From Bacteroidales bacterium (GTDB lineage Bacteria > Bacteroidota > Bacteroidia > Bacteroidales > JACABE01), in the NCBI GenBank assembly GCA_023251515.1, contig JAHEYQ010000004.1, positions 52,404 to 116,403 of the forward strand: a stretch of DNA of 64,000 nt. Direction: 5' to 3'. The notes under the pieces are model-generated. The model was not told where the DNA came from and did no database searches. It worked only from the letters and a program-made list of their open reading frames with translations. Below are positions 1 through 8,786 of this stretch, one piece after another; the first letter of the stretch is position 1; each line of letters starts with the position of its first letter. The translations under genes and the position numbers were made by a program.

Positions 1-1074
1 ATAATCACCCACCAAATCTGGTTTATTTAGTTTAAGCACCTGATTGTTTTGATTAATCAGGAAAATATCGATGTTTTTCAATAAAGATTTATTGTGCTTT
101 GCATCATTAATCATCATGGTTCCTGATATATAAGCAATACCACTTGCCTGATTTGGGACGAAGTTTATCAACTGCAAATTATAGGAAGTTGTATCAGTTA
201 CAGGAAGTACCGGAGGCGAATTCAACCATGAGTACAAAGTATCAAAATAAGTGGGTATGTAATAATTAGCTGTATTTGAAAAATGTGAAAATTCAGCTTT
301 TAAGATATAGGCTGGATAATTTATTGGAAAGCTCGTAAATTGGTAATTTCCCAGATTGTCAACATAAGCAGTATCAACCGGCACACAGCTCCCAATCGGA
401 TTATTAATGCCATAAAGAGTAACCCATGAATTAGCTATAACAGTATCATTTCCGGTAACTCTTCCTCTTATTTTCGGATTGGTATCGGTTACCATTATGG
501 TTTGTAAAGATTGGTAAAAGCATGAATCGTTGGGATAGTAGGTTTTGGTATTAAGTGTTACCTGATAATAATTTGCAGAAGTTGCCGGCTGAGCATAAGT
601 ATGAGAAACACTCTGACCAGTAGCTGTCTGTCCATCTCCAAAATTCCAGTAGTACAAAGTAGGATAAGAGCTTGCATTACTTCCTGTAAAATTAAATTGT
701 ATATTACTCTGCTTTATATAACTAAACCCATTCTGGCAATTCATCTGGACTAAATAACAGATTGAAAAATTAATCGTATTTACCGGATTCATTGCACTTG
801 CATTTCCCGAATGAATTATATTATTACAATCTTTAACAGAAACTACATAATTCTGACTAACAGAAACATTGGATATTACCAAAGTATAATATCCATTTGA
901 TCCTGTTGTAATACTATCGTTATAGTACAAATTATCAGTAATATAAATTTTACATCCCGAAATACCCGAACCATTGGCAATATTTGTTACCAAACCCTGT
1001 ATCTGCAACGTACTGTAAGCGTAAGCAGCAATATTTCCCCACAATAAAAATATCAAAAAGATATATTTCTTCAT
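1..1074 (-). CDS. Secreted PKD-domain protein, 3' part cut by window start
   Basis: An open frame runs leftward from an ATG at 1074 to the window edge with no stop, so about 358 N-terminal residues are visible. Residues 1-19 look like a signal peptide (MKKYIFLIFLLWGNIAAYA). Residues 22-110 resemble a carboxypeptidase-regulatory-like beta domain (GLVTN..GSGISGCKIYITD..GYYTL). A PKD core follows, WNFGDG at 143-148 and HTY at 158-160. A second regulatory-like module begins near KIRGRVTGNDTV. Such proteins in Bacteroidota are exported and often end in a T9SS sorting domain, which would lie outside the window. It sits 56 bp after the barrel gene at 1131-2504 and may be the last gene of the sigma-factor operon. 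Substrate and partner are unknown. Confidence 0.8.
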   Translation of the reverse strand, partial: MKKYIFLIFLLWGNIAAYAYSTLQIQGLVTNIANGSGISGCKIYITDNLYYNDSITTGSNGYYTLVISNVSVSQNYVVSVKDCNNIIHSGNASAMNPVNTINFSICYLVQMNCQNGFSYIKQSNIQFNFTGSNASSYPTLYYWNFGDGQTATGQSVSHTYAQPATSANYYQVTLNTKTYYPNDSCFYQSLQTIMVTDTNPKIRGRVTGNDTVIANSWVTLYGINNPIGSCVPVDTAYVDNLGNYQFTSFPINYPAYILKAEFSHFSNTANYYIPTYFDTLYSWLNSPPVLPVTDTTSYNLQLINFVPNQASGIAYISGTMMINDAKHNKSLLKNIDIFLINQNNQVLKLNKPDLVGDY

Positions 1075-1130
1075 ATAAAATTTTCCTTTAATTTATTTAT
1101 TTGATACGTATTCATCTATAAGTTAATATT

Positions 1131-2504
1131 TTAAAATTTATAAATTAAACCACTTCCTACACCATACAAAATATAATTCTGTTTTACCGGATAATAAGCA
1201 TCTTTAAAAATGCTTCCCAAATTGTATTTAACATCAGGACTTATAAAAACACTCCATTTCCTGCTGATATTATATCTGAGCGAAAGTCTAAATAAATAAT
1301 TAAGCATAACCTGATTAAAATAAGCTGATTTTTCATTATTTAAAACAATTACCGAACGAGTATCAGTTGCCAGAATTTCGGCATCAGATTTTAATAGCAA
1401 TCCCACTGAAATCCCTGTTGAAACTTCAAGTATAAAAGGATTAATATCAAATTTTTTCCCAATTAAAAATGGTATTTCAATATATTTGTAAGTATTATTC
1501 TTCTGGAAACGATATTTTTGTAAATAATGAGTAGTGTCGTGAGTTACATACCAAATGGTATCAATATGCCATGCCCCCGGCGGATTTATTGAATCTTTTA
1601 CATAATACAAACTATCGCGATGAAACCAATTATCTATAACATTAAACTTCATTTCAGAAGTTTGAATATCCATCTTTTCGCCATATTTCTGATACTGAAA
1701 TCCACTTTGTACAAAGAAATTATTAAAATTATATCTGATACCAAAATAAGGTGAGAAATTTGATATTGGAACTTCACCGTTTTCTCTGATTTTTACCAGA
1801 TTATCAAACTCCTTATTTGCAGAAAGCTTTTTATCAACAAAGTAAAAGTTTCCTCCCGCAATTAATTCAAATCTATTGATTATCCTGTTTTTATATTCTT
1901 TTTTAATCAAGCCATCAGCACTTGCCATTTCATCAACAAGCTTAAGGTTTTCGGCTTTCTTTTCTGTTGCGTTTTCAACAACTTTAGTTAATACTTTATC
2001 TTGCTTTGATTCAATCGACTCATTCGATTCTGCGTTTACAAATGATTCATCTCTAGAAATTTGAACATCATAATTTTTTGATTCAAATATTTTAGCATCT
2101 GCATTTTCAGCATTTTCAGCTGACACTATTAATACTTGCGATATTTTATTTATTTTTTGAAAATTACCTTTTTTCTCTTCCTTTTTCGAAACAGTTTTTA
2201 TCTCATTTATTTTTGAAACTATTTCATTTTCATTTTTTAATTGAGTTTTAGTATTGATTTTATCCCTGATCGCATATGAATTATTAAGCGTTTCTCTATC
2301 AGAAGAAACAGGCAAAAAATTATATATTGCCCAAATAGAACCTGAAATGAATAACAATGCTAAAACAGATAAACTCCATTTTAAATATTGATAATAAGCC
2401 AATGTGCCAAAAATTTTCTTTTTGACTTTATCAGAAGGCAATTCGCTGCGATAGTCAGCCAACGACTTCTTAAACAATTCGTCAATTTTGTGTGTCTCCT
2501 TCAT
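1131..2504 (-). CDS. Anti-sigma-like protein fused to C-terminal barrel-like domain
   Basis: 457 aa. The N-terminus is a short cytoplasmic-type segment (residues 1-40) followed by one predicted membrane helix at about 42-62. A polar, Lys/Glu/Asn-rich linker (about 65-205) leads to a C-terminal segment rich in alternating aromatic strands (about 210-457, ending in LIYKF) that looks like a PorT/OMP-beta-barrel-type domain. The ATG overlaps the stop of the upstream ECF sigma gene by 4 bp (ATGA), so the two are translationally coupled. Inference: the N-terminal part binds or senses the sigma factor. How one chain can carry both an inner-membrane helix and an outer-membrane-type barrel is unclear; the barrel-like part may instead be periplasmic. 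No exact family assigned. Confidence 0.75.
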   Translation of the reverse strand: MKETHKIDELFKKSLADYRSELPSDKVKKKIFGTLAYYQYLKWSLSVLALLFISGSIWAIYNFLPVSSDRETLNNSYAIRDKINTKTQLKNENEIVSKINEIKTVSKKEEKKGNFQKINKISQVLIVSAENAENADAKIFESKNYDVQISRDESFVNAESNESIESKQDKVLTKVVENATEKKAENLKLVDEMASADGLIKKEYKNRIINRFELIAGGNFYFVDKKLSANKEFDNLVKIRENGEVPISNFSPYFGIRYNFNNFFVQSGFQYQKYGEKMDIQTSEMKFNVIDNWFHRDSLYYVKDSINPPGAWHIDTIWYVTHDTTHYLQKYRFQKNNTYKYIEIPFLIGKKFDINPFILEVSTGISVGLLLKSDAEILATDTRSVIVLNNEKSAYFNQVMLNYLFRLSLRYNISRKWSVFISPDVKYNLGSIFKDAYYPVKQNYILYGVGSGLIYKF

Positions 2505-3058
2505 ATTGATAATTGATAATCGTTTTTTCGTTTAAATTCTGAAACTGCTTCAGTTAATAATTTCCTGGCTCTTGCTAATTGTGATTTTGATGTTCCTTCA
2601 GTAATCCCTAATTGAGCTGCAATTTCTTTGTGCGAAAAGTCTTCAAATGCAAACATATTAAAAACCGTTCGGCAACCAATTGGTAGATTTTGTATTATCT
2701 TCATCATTTGATGTGGATCAAAATCTGGATCAAAACATTCATTTTCAAGCAGATTAACTGAATGCACTGAGGTAAATTCAATAAAATTTTCTTTCTTCTT
2801 ATGTCTCAAAAAATTGAGTGCTGTATTAACCATTATTCTTTTCATCCAGCCTTCAAAACTACCTTCCTGTCTGAAATGTTTAATATTTTGAAATATTTTT
2901 ACAAACCCATCCTGCATCACATCTTCTGCATCGGTTCTATTTCCTGTATATCGAAGGCAAATACCAAACATCAACCCTGCATAAAGCTCATAAAGCTTAT
3001 GTTGGCCACTCCTCTTTTCGTTGAGGCATGCTGCTATGATGCTATCGATTTCCTTCAT
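2501..3058 (-). CDS. ECF-type RNA polymerase sigma factor
   Basis: 185 aa, the usual length for an ECF (sigma-70 group 4) factor. Region 2 is visible at about residues 24-90 (YELYAGLMFGICLRYTGN, then DAEDVMQDGFVKIFQNI, the classic region 2.2-2.4 pattern, and GWMKRIMVNTALNFLR). Region 4 is at about 125-175 with a helix-turn-helix (DFSHKEIAAQLGITEGTSKSQ). It directs RNA polymerase to a small regulon, normally under control of a membrane partner encoded next door; here that is the overlapping gene at 1131-2504. An ECF-like promoter lies just upstream (3072-3098), which suggests autoregulation. Confidence 0.93.
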   Translation of the reverse strand: MKEIDSIIAACLNEKRSGQHKLYELYAGLMFGICLRYTGNRTDAEDVMQDGFVKIFQNIKHFRQEGSFEGWMKRIMVNTALNFLRHKKKENFIEFTSVHSVNLLENECFDPDFDPHQMMKIIQNLPIGCRTVFNMFAFEDFSHKEIAAQLGITEGTSKSQLARARKLLTEAVSEFKRKNDYQLSI

Positions 3059-3071
3059 TAGATATTAAAAA

Positions 3072-3098
3072 GATGCAATTATATTGAAAAGGTTGGAA
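3072..3098 (-). promoter_or_regulatory. Possible ECF-type promoter of the sigma operon
   Basis: On the minus strand an AAC element (3092-3094, within CCAACCTTTT) is followed after 16 bases by CATC (3072-3075), 14 bases before the sigma-factor ATG. It resembles the AAC-N16/17-CGTC element before the other sigma gene at 4462. Autoregulation is inference. Confidence 0.35.
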
Positions 3099-3177
3099 TC
3101 TGCTGAATAAAAAAATATAACAAAAAACTCAAATACAAGTAACAAACATTGTATCATGTATTTATATTTTTTTATTT

Positions 3178-4182
3178 CTAATATTTAATAAGCTTATAAA
3201 TTTGACTGTTACATTTATTTTGTGAAGTAAAGATTTCAATAAAATATAAGCCTGAATTTAGATACACCAAATTTGTAATAATTTGCTCATTCTTTTTATC
3301 ATTAAAAAACCCAGAAAACATAAGCTTACCATCTGACTGATAAATATTTATTTTTTCAATTATTGCATTAGAATTTATTCTAATATAATCAACAAAAGGA
3401 TTGGGTGATAAAAAAATTAAGTTTTCACTATTTACAACATTAGTATTTGTAACAAGTATTGAATTTGAGAAAATTGTTTCACAAGTATTACTCAATTTGC
3501 ACCTAAATAAACTTCCATTCGGGATTGTATTAAAGTTTATCAATCTAAGTGTATCACAATCAACGCACTGATATTCTGAACTATTTTGCAAATCAGTCCA
3601 GACATTATTAATTTTAAATTGCCATTTTTTCACGCAAAAATTTTGAGTTTTAATTGATAAAAACCCATTTTGACCCGATTCAACAAAGACTTGAGGCTGA
3701 ATTTGAATAACGATTGGCTTGTGTACTTCAATACTCCCATTTATATAGTTGATATTGAATATCTGAGATTGATAATTAGTAATTTCACAATCGGGAGAAA
3801 ATTGCAAACTGCAACTTGAATCTTTGGCCAAAAATTTAATTTTTGCAAATATTCCCTGATTCAAATTTACTCCATTAGATGAAGCAACCCAAGATAAAGC
3901 AATTTTACCAACAGACTGACCTGAAATATTTTTAATGTCGTTGTATAGGATTCCATTTAACTGACTATTAAAATTATACATATTTATATATTTAATAGAA
4001 GCTGTATCATAAGTTATATATAGTGTAATTGCACCTATGGTATCAATAGACGAATTTGAAATTTCAGAAATTAGAGTATCACCACTACAAGCTTGAATAT
4101 TATTTATTTGTATAGATTGTGAAACAGCAAAAAAGCTATTTGATAGTAACGCAACCAGAAGTAAAACCTTTATAAATTTCAT
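3178..4182 (-). CDS. T9SS type A sorting-domain protein with cohesin-like N-terminal domain
   Basis: 334 aa, secreted. Residues 1-21 form a signal peptide (ends FFAVSQS). Residues about 24-155 have the spacing of a cohesin-like / dockerin-partner beta-sandwich (ISNSSIDTIGAITLYITYD...GKIALSWVASS...GIFAKIKFLA), known in Bacteroidota exoproteins. The last 80 residues are a Por secretion C-terminal sorting domain, type A (SPNPFVDYIRINSNA..., GLYFIEIFTSQ..., final YKLIKY). The protein is therefore expected to cross the outer membrane through T9SS and be anchored or released at the cell surface. It is monocistronic, with about 120 bp to the sigma gene downstream. The binding partner is unknown. Confidence 0.8.
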   Translation of the reverse strand: MKFIKVLLLVALLSNSFFAVSQSIQINNIQACSGDTLISEISNSSIDTIGAITLYITYDTASIKYINMYNFNSQLNGILYNDIKNISGQSVGKIALSWVASSNGVNLNQGIFAKIKFLAKDSSCSLQFSPDCEITNYQSQIFNINYINGSIEVHKPIVIQIQPQVFVESGQNGFLSIKTQNFCVKKWQFKINNVWTDLQNSSEYQCVDCDTLRLINFNTIPNGSLFRCKLSNTCETIFSNSILVTNTNVVNSENLIFLSPNPFVDYIRINSNAIIEKINIYQSDGKLMFSGFFNDKKNEQIITNLVYLNSGLYFIEIFTSQNKCNSQIYKLIKY

Positions 4183-4398
4183 TTCAATTTTATTTAAATA
4201 ATTAACTGATAATCATCAACAAAATTAATATATTGCGTATTGTAAAGCATAAGTTTAATGTTATCCATTTGTTATTTGTTGAAAAAAAACAAAAAATGCA
4301 AATCAATATAAATTCACATTAATTGCTGTTTATCATACATTTAAGATACAATAAATAGTAATTGATTTCTTTTTAACTTAAAATATTTTTTTTTGTTG

Positions 4399-4438
4399 TA
4401 ACTTTATGCATTACTTAGTCGTCAGACTGATAAATTTG
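4399..4438 (+). promoter_or_regulatory. Promoter region of ECF operon
   Basis: An ECF-like element TGTAAC (AAC at 4400-4402) is spaced 17 bases from CGTC (4420-4423). A housekeeping Bacteroidota -7 motif TAAATTTG follows at 4431-4438, 24 bases before the start codon. Both are read directly; dual control by the housekeeping factor and by the encoded ECF factor is inference. Confidence 0.4.
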
Positions 4439-4461
4439 TAAGAAAACAATTAAATAATTGA

Positions 4462-4947
4462 ATGACAACAACTGAATATAATAAATGTGTTGATGCCTTT
4501 TCGGATGGTGTTTATAGGTTTATTCTTAAAAACATTAAGGATGACGATAAAGCCAAAGACATTGTGCAAGATTCATTTATTAAAATGTGGGATAAAGTTG
4601 GAGATATAGCATACGAAAAAGCGCGCTCATATCTTTTTACAACTGCTTATCACACAATGATTGATCTGATTAGAAGAGAAAAAAAACAAACTTCATTAGA
4701 AGAAAGTTTTACAAGGAATTTGTATGTAAATCATCAATACAGCGATTTGAAAGAAGTTTTGGATATAGCTGTAGAAAAACTTCCTGATATTCAGAAATCT
4801 GTAATAATGCTTAGAGATTATGAAGGATATAGCTATGAAGAAATTGGCGACATTACCGGGCTAAATGAATCGCAGGTGAAAGTTTATATTTACAGAGCCA
4901 GATTATTTTTAAAAAATTACATAGGGGATTTAGAAACAGTTATATAG
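4462..4947 (+). CDS. ECF-type RNA polymerase sigma factor
   Basis: 161 aa. Region 2 is visible (RFILKNIKDDDKAKDIVQD, then SFIKMWDKV, then ARSYLFTTAYHTMIDLIRRE). Region 4 has a helix-turn-helix at about 120-155 (YEGYSYEEIGDITGLNESQ). It is the shorter, Bacteroidota-style ECF factor. The next gene begins 2 bp after the stop and encodes the expected anti-sigma factor, so the pair is co-transcribed and probably coupled. Likely targets include the GIN-domain barrel gene downstream. The signal sensed is not evident. Confidence 0.92.
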   Translation: MTTTEYNKCVDAFSDGVYRFILKNIKDDDKAKDIVQDSFIKMWDKVGDIAYEKARSYLFTTAYHTMIDLIRREKKQTSLEESFTRNLYVNHQYSDLKEVLDIAVEKLPDIQKSVIMLRDYEGYSYEEIGDITGLNESQVKVYIYRARLFLKNYIGDLETVI

Positions 4948-4949
4948 CA

Positions 4950-6014
4950 ATGGAAATTAACAGAGAAAATTACGAGATTTATATACTCGACTATTACGAT
5001 GGTGCAATTAGCGATGAAGCTAAATTGCAACTATTTGCTTTTCTGGATGCTAATCCCGAATTAAAAGCAGAATTTGAAAGTTTCGAAAACATAAGTATTT
5101 CTGAAATTGCCCCTGCTCTTACTTTCGATTTTAAAGAAAGTTTGAAAAAAGAAAATACTACTACTTTTATTACAGAATCAAATTTTAATGAATTCTTTAT
5201 TGCTGATGCAGAAGGAGATTTGATGCCAAAACAAAAAAAACAACTTGATGTATTTTTATCACAAAACACTCATTTGTTTAACGATTTTCTGATATTTAAG
5301 AAATTAAAACTTACTCCTGACCAAAATATCGTATATCAAGAAAAAGCAAAATTGAGACGATATACTATTTTTGGCATGCATTTTAATAAAAAAACAGCAT
5401 ATCAAACCGCATCAATTGCCGCATCTTTTATTATATTAGCAGGTGTTTCTTCTTTGTTTTATAATAATTTAATTGAAAAACCGATTGTAAACATAAAAAA
5501 TATTACAGCAAATATTGAAACTTACAAAACTGTTAATTCTGAAAAGACTCATATTATTAAATTGAATTCTAAAATAAAAAAGGAAAATGTAAATATTCCA
5601 AACTCAAACAGGGCTAGCCTTGCTCAAAATGATATAAAAGAATCAATAAGCTATACTCAGAATCAAAGAGATAATTCATCAATTACCAGCCTAGAAAGTA
5701 AAGAAATTAATATATTAGCTAGTAATTCAACAAATAATTATGCAATTAATGAAAGCAGAAATTACTATACATCTTTGTTAGACTTAATGGATTTTACAGA
5801 TGAAAAGACAGTCGTTGAGAATATTTTTGAATTATCTCCTGATAAATTTAAGAATACTATTATGAATACTAATCTGGTAAAGGATCAGCCCATTGCTGAA
5901 GCAGGAAGCTTTATAAAAAACGTTGCAATTGTAGGATTAAGCAAAATTGAAGCATTAGGAAATGACATAAAGGATACCTATCTTGCTGTAGAAAAGAAAT
6001 TTGAAAAAAAATAA
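4950..6014 (+). CDS. Membrane-anchored anti-sigma factor candidate
   Basis: 354 aa. The N-terminus has the pattern common to Bacteroidota anti-sigma proteins (YILDYYDGAISDEAKLQLFA, residues 11-30). The pattern recurs at about 82-114 (FFIADAEGDLMPKQKKQLDV), so the cytoplasmic part seems internally duplicated. One membrane helix is predicted at about 152-171 (QTASIAASFIILAGVSSLFY). The remaining ~180 residues would be periplasmic and are polar and low in complexity. It sits 2 bp after the sigma gene, the usual place for its antagonist. The binding role is inferred from position and the N-terminal pattern; no ZAS-type His-x3-Cys-x2-Cys motif is present. Confidence 0.75.
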   Translation: MEINRENYEIYILDYYDGAISDEAKLQLFAFLDANPELKAEFESFENISISEIAPALTFDFKESLKKENTTTFITESNFNEFFIADAEGDLMPKQKKQLDVFLSQNTHLFNDFLIFKKLKLTPDQNIVYQEKAKLRRYTIFGMHFNKKTAYQTASIAASFIILAGVSSLFYNNLIEKPIVNIKNITANIETYKTVNSEKTHIIKLNSKIKKENVNIPNSNRASLAQNDIKESISYTQNQRDNSSITSLESKEINILASNSTNNYAINESRNYYTSLLDLMDFTDEKTVVENIFELSPDKFKNTIMNTNLVKDQPIAEAGSFIKNVAIVGLSKIEALGNDIKDTYLAVEKKFEKK

Positions 6015-6094
6015 ATTTTAACTGTAACAATTATACTAAGTTCTTCGTCACATTCTAAAACAAATCAATTACATATTTTTAAAATCAAAAAACA

Positions 6095-7570
6095 ATGAAA
6101 AAAATAATATCTATCTTAACCATATTCATACTATTAACTGGATTGGTAAAAGCACAGGAAAGTGAATTAAAAACATACGATGTTCCGGTTTTTACTGGGA
6201 TAGAAGCTGGTGACCTTGCAAATGTTATTGTTTCACAAGGCGAAAAACAAAGTGTAAAAATTGAAAAATCAGAAGACGGTGAAGCCTCTGTGGAAGTGAG
6301 AGATGAAATATTAAGAATTACTCCGGGTTCGATGACAAATTTTAGCAATGTAAAAATTTATGTTGTATGCCCTAATCTTAAATATTTAAAAGTATCAGGT
6401 GTTTCAAAGATAACATCAGACGGGGTTATCCAATCGAATGATATGAAGATAAAAGCTATGGGTGCCTCTAAAATAGATTTGGCAATTAATGTTCAAAATC
6501 TGACTACTGACATTTCAGGTGCTTCTAAGGCTATACTTAAAGGTGCTGCAACATTCCATAAATCAAATCTTAGTGGCGCTTCTAACTTGAATGCGAAAGA
6601 ACTGGATGTAGTAAAAATGGAAGTGAATGCCAGCGGTGTTTCAAAAGCTAACGTTAATGTAAAAAATGAACTTTCGGGCGAACTTTCAGGGGTAAGTAAT
6701 GTAAAATATGACAGCAAACCCTTGATAGTAAACCTAAGTGGAAACGATATTGAAAAACCGAAAAAAGTAAAATCAATAAATTCAAATGCCGATACTGTTG
6801 ATGTTTCGTTTTTGGGAAGTGAAGTAAAAGTAATTGATGGTGAAGATACTAAAATTACTTTTGGAAATACTGAAATTATAGCAGGTGATAAAGGTGTAAA
6901 GATCAACAAAAAAGACAAAAACAAACCATATAACCACAAATTCAAAGGTCATTGGGCTGGTTTTGAGCTTGCTTTTAATGGATATGTAAATAAAGATTTT
7001 GGCTCTGCCTTACCTGCAAAATATGATTTCCTGAAATTGAATGATGTAAAATCAGTAGGTGTTAATTTAAATATCTTTGAATTAAATGGAAATATCATTA
7101 ATAACCGCTTTGGAGTTGTATCGGGTGTTGGTTTGCAATGGAATAACTACAGGTTTGATGATAATGTTGTATTACTTCCAGACTCTGGTGTAGTTTATGG
7201 ATATAAAAACGCCAATATTACCAGCTATATTAAAAGTAAATTGGTTGAAAGTTGGGTTAGGGTGCCATTGTTTCTCGAATATCAGACAGCCAAAAGAAAA
7301 GGCAAACAATTTCATATTGCGGCCGGAGGAGTATTTGGTTACAAATTAGGTTCTCATTCAAAACAAGTTCATTTTGAAGGTGGCGAAAGAACAAAAGATA
7401 AAGTTTATAGCGATTTTTATCTGAATCCTATAAAATTAGATGCTGAAGTTAGAATTGGCTGGGGACCAATAAATCTGTTTGCAAGTTATGCAATCACTCC
7501 TCTCTTCAAAGATAACAAAGGACCTGAATTATATCCTTATATGATAGGTATTACATTGGCAGGATGGTAA
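6095..7570 (+). CDS. GIN-domain (DUF2807) protein with C-terminal outer-membrane barrel
   Basis: 491 aa. Residues 1-20 are a signal peptide (ends LVKAQ). Residues about 28-220 form a GIN / DUF2807 'auto-transporter adhesin head' domain: a beta-helix with repeated SGASKA, SGVSKA and SGASNL turns. A charged linker follows, then a C-terminal beta-barrel-like domain (about 280-491, strands with aromatic ends, final MIGITLAGW). It follows the sigma/anti-sigma pair by 80 bp and is followed by a strong terminator, so it closes that operon. An envelope role is well supported; ligand and exact topology are not known. Confidence 0.8.
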   Translation: MKKIISILTIFILLTGLVKAQESELKTYDVPVFTGIEAGDLANVIVSQGEKQSVKIEKSEDGEASVEVRDEILRITPGSMTNFSNVKIYVVCPNLKYLKVSGVSKITSDGVIQSNDMKIKAMGASKIDLAINVQNLTTDISGASKAILKGAATFHKSNLSGASNLNAKELDVVKMEVNASGVSKANVNVKNELSGELSGVSNVKYDSKPLIVNLSGNDIEKPKKVKSINSNADTVDVSFLGSEVKVIDGEDTKITFGNTEIIAGDKGVKINKKDKNKPYNHKFKGHWAGFELAFNGYVNKDFGSALPAKYDFLKLNDVKSVGVNLNIFELNGNIINNRFGVVSGVGLQWNNYRFDDNVVLLPDSGVVYGYKNANITSYIKSKLVESWVRVPLFLEYQTAKRKGKQFHIAAGGVFGYKLGSHSKQVHFEGGERTKDKVYSDFYLNPIKLDAEVRIGWGPINLFASYAITPLFKDNKGPELYPYMIGITLAGW

Positions 7571-7653
7571 AAATATTCTGACAAATAAGAAATTAAAAGT
7601 ATAACTTTTATTTAAAAGTTATTTTTTCTCACAATAAGTTAAGTTTAGTTAAT

Positions 7654-7685
7654 AAAAGTGTCAAACAGTTTGGCACTTTTTTTTT
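7654..7685 (+). terminator. Intrinsic terminator after the ECF/GIN operon
   Basis: Stem AAAAGTGTCAA / TTGGCACTTTT with a short loop, one G-T wobble, running into a T tract. The next promoter begins inside the tract's end. Confidence 0.8.
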
Positions 7686-7692
7686 ATATTTG
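7685..7692 (+). promoter_or_regulatory. -7 motif of the yebC promoter
   Basis: TATATTTG matches the Bacteroidota TAnnTTTG -7 element, 56 bases before the yebC ATG. Confidence 0.5.
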
Positions 7693-7748
7693 CAAAAAAT
7701 ACAGATTAATAATAATTATATTATTGCAAATAATTAATAAAATAAATT

Positions 7749-8495
7749 ATGTCAGGTCACAATAAATGGTCAACTATTAAACGTAAAAAAGGAGCTTTGG
7801 ATGCCAAGCGTTCAAAAGCTTTTTCTAAAGTATTAAAAGAAATAAGCGTAGCAGTTAAAGAAAGTGGTCCCGACCCCGATATTAATCCAAGATTACGCTT
7901 GGCTATTTCAAATGCCAAAGGATGCAATATGCCAAAAGATACATTGTTACGTGCCATAAACAAAGCATCTGATAAAGATTCTGCCAACTTTTCGGAAACA
8001 ACTTACGAATGTTATGCTCCACACGGAATAGCTCTTTTTATTGAATGTACAACAGATAATATGAAACGCACAGTAAGTAATGTTCGTTCTTATTTAAATA
8101 AATATAGCGGAACTTTAGGCACTAATGGTTCGTTACTCTTTTTATTCGACAGAAAAGGGATATTTACGATCCCACAAGCAAATATGAATCTTGAAGAAGT
8201 TGAGTTGGATTTGATAGATGCAGGCGCCGAAGATATTTCATTAGAAGATGACTACTACACTATTACAACGGCTTTGGAAGATTTTGGAGCTATGGTAAAA
8301 CAATTGGAAGTATTAAAAATTGATGCTGAGAATGCTGAATTGCAAAGAATTCCAAAAAATATGGAAAAAATAAGTGTCGATGAAGCAAAAAAAGTAATGA
8401 AACTAATTGATGTTATAGAAGAAGATGATGATGTTGTTAATGTATTTCACAACATGGAAATGACTGATGAACTAATGGCAGAATTGGACAAATAA
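7749..8495 (+). CDS. yebC: YebC/PmpR/TACO1-family protein
   Basis: 248 aa, full length for the family. It starts with the invariant MSGHNKWSTIKRKKG, followed by DAKRSKAFSKVLKEI and RLRLAISNAKGCNMPKDT. The three-domain YebC fold is intact to the C-terminus. Family members are annotated as DNA-binding regulators; recent work links YebC and mitochondrial TACO1 to translation through difficult stretches such as prolines. The protein is cytoplasmic. It is a single gene with its own promoter upstream and terminator downstream. Confidence 0.95.
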   Translation: MSGHNKWSTIKRKKGALDAKRSKAFSKVLKEISVAVKESGPDPDINPRLRLAISNAKGCNMPKDTLLRAINKASDKDSANFSETTYECYAPHGIALFIECTTDNMKRTVSNVRSYLNKYSGTLGTNGSLLFLFDRKGIFTIPQANMNLEEVELDLIDAGAEDISLEDDYYTITTALEDFGAMVKQLEVLKIDAENAELQRIPKNMEKISVDEAKKVMKLIDVIEEDDDVVNVFHNMEMTDELMAELDK

Positions 8496-8513
8496 TTGCA
8501 TTTTAAAATTTAA

Positions 8514-8552
8514 AAAAACAGCAGGAAATCAAAATGAATTCCGGCTGTTTTT
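8514..8552 (+). terminator. Intrinsic terminator after yebC
   Basis: Stem AACAGC-A-GGAA / TTCC-G-GCTGTT with a 10-base loop and a following T tract. Confidence 0.75.
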
Positions 8553-8786
8553 ATAAAAATTAGTAATGCAGAAATAATATCGAAATGATATATATAATAG
8601 TCCAATTCGCTTCGCTCTAGAAACTACAACATATTAATAAATCGGTATTATACCATTAACGAATGAACTAATTTATAAATCACTTTTGCATAATAACAAA
8701 CAGACTTTATAAAAAAAATTATTAATTCATCTCACACAATAATTATGTCATATTTGCATTAAATATCTTAAAAAAAAAATAATTTA

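Noticed and set aside
6493..6945. 150-aa minus-strand frame inside the GIN-domain gene
   Set aside because: It mirrors the repetitive Ser/Val codons of the real gene and has no domain or start signal.
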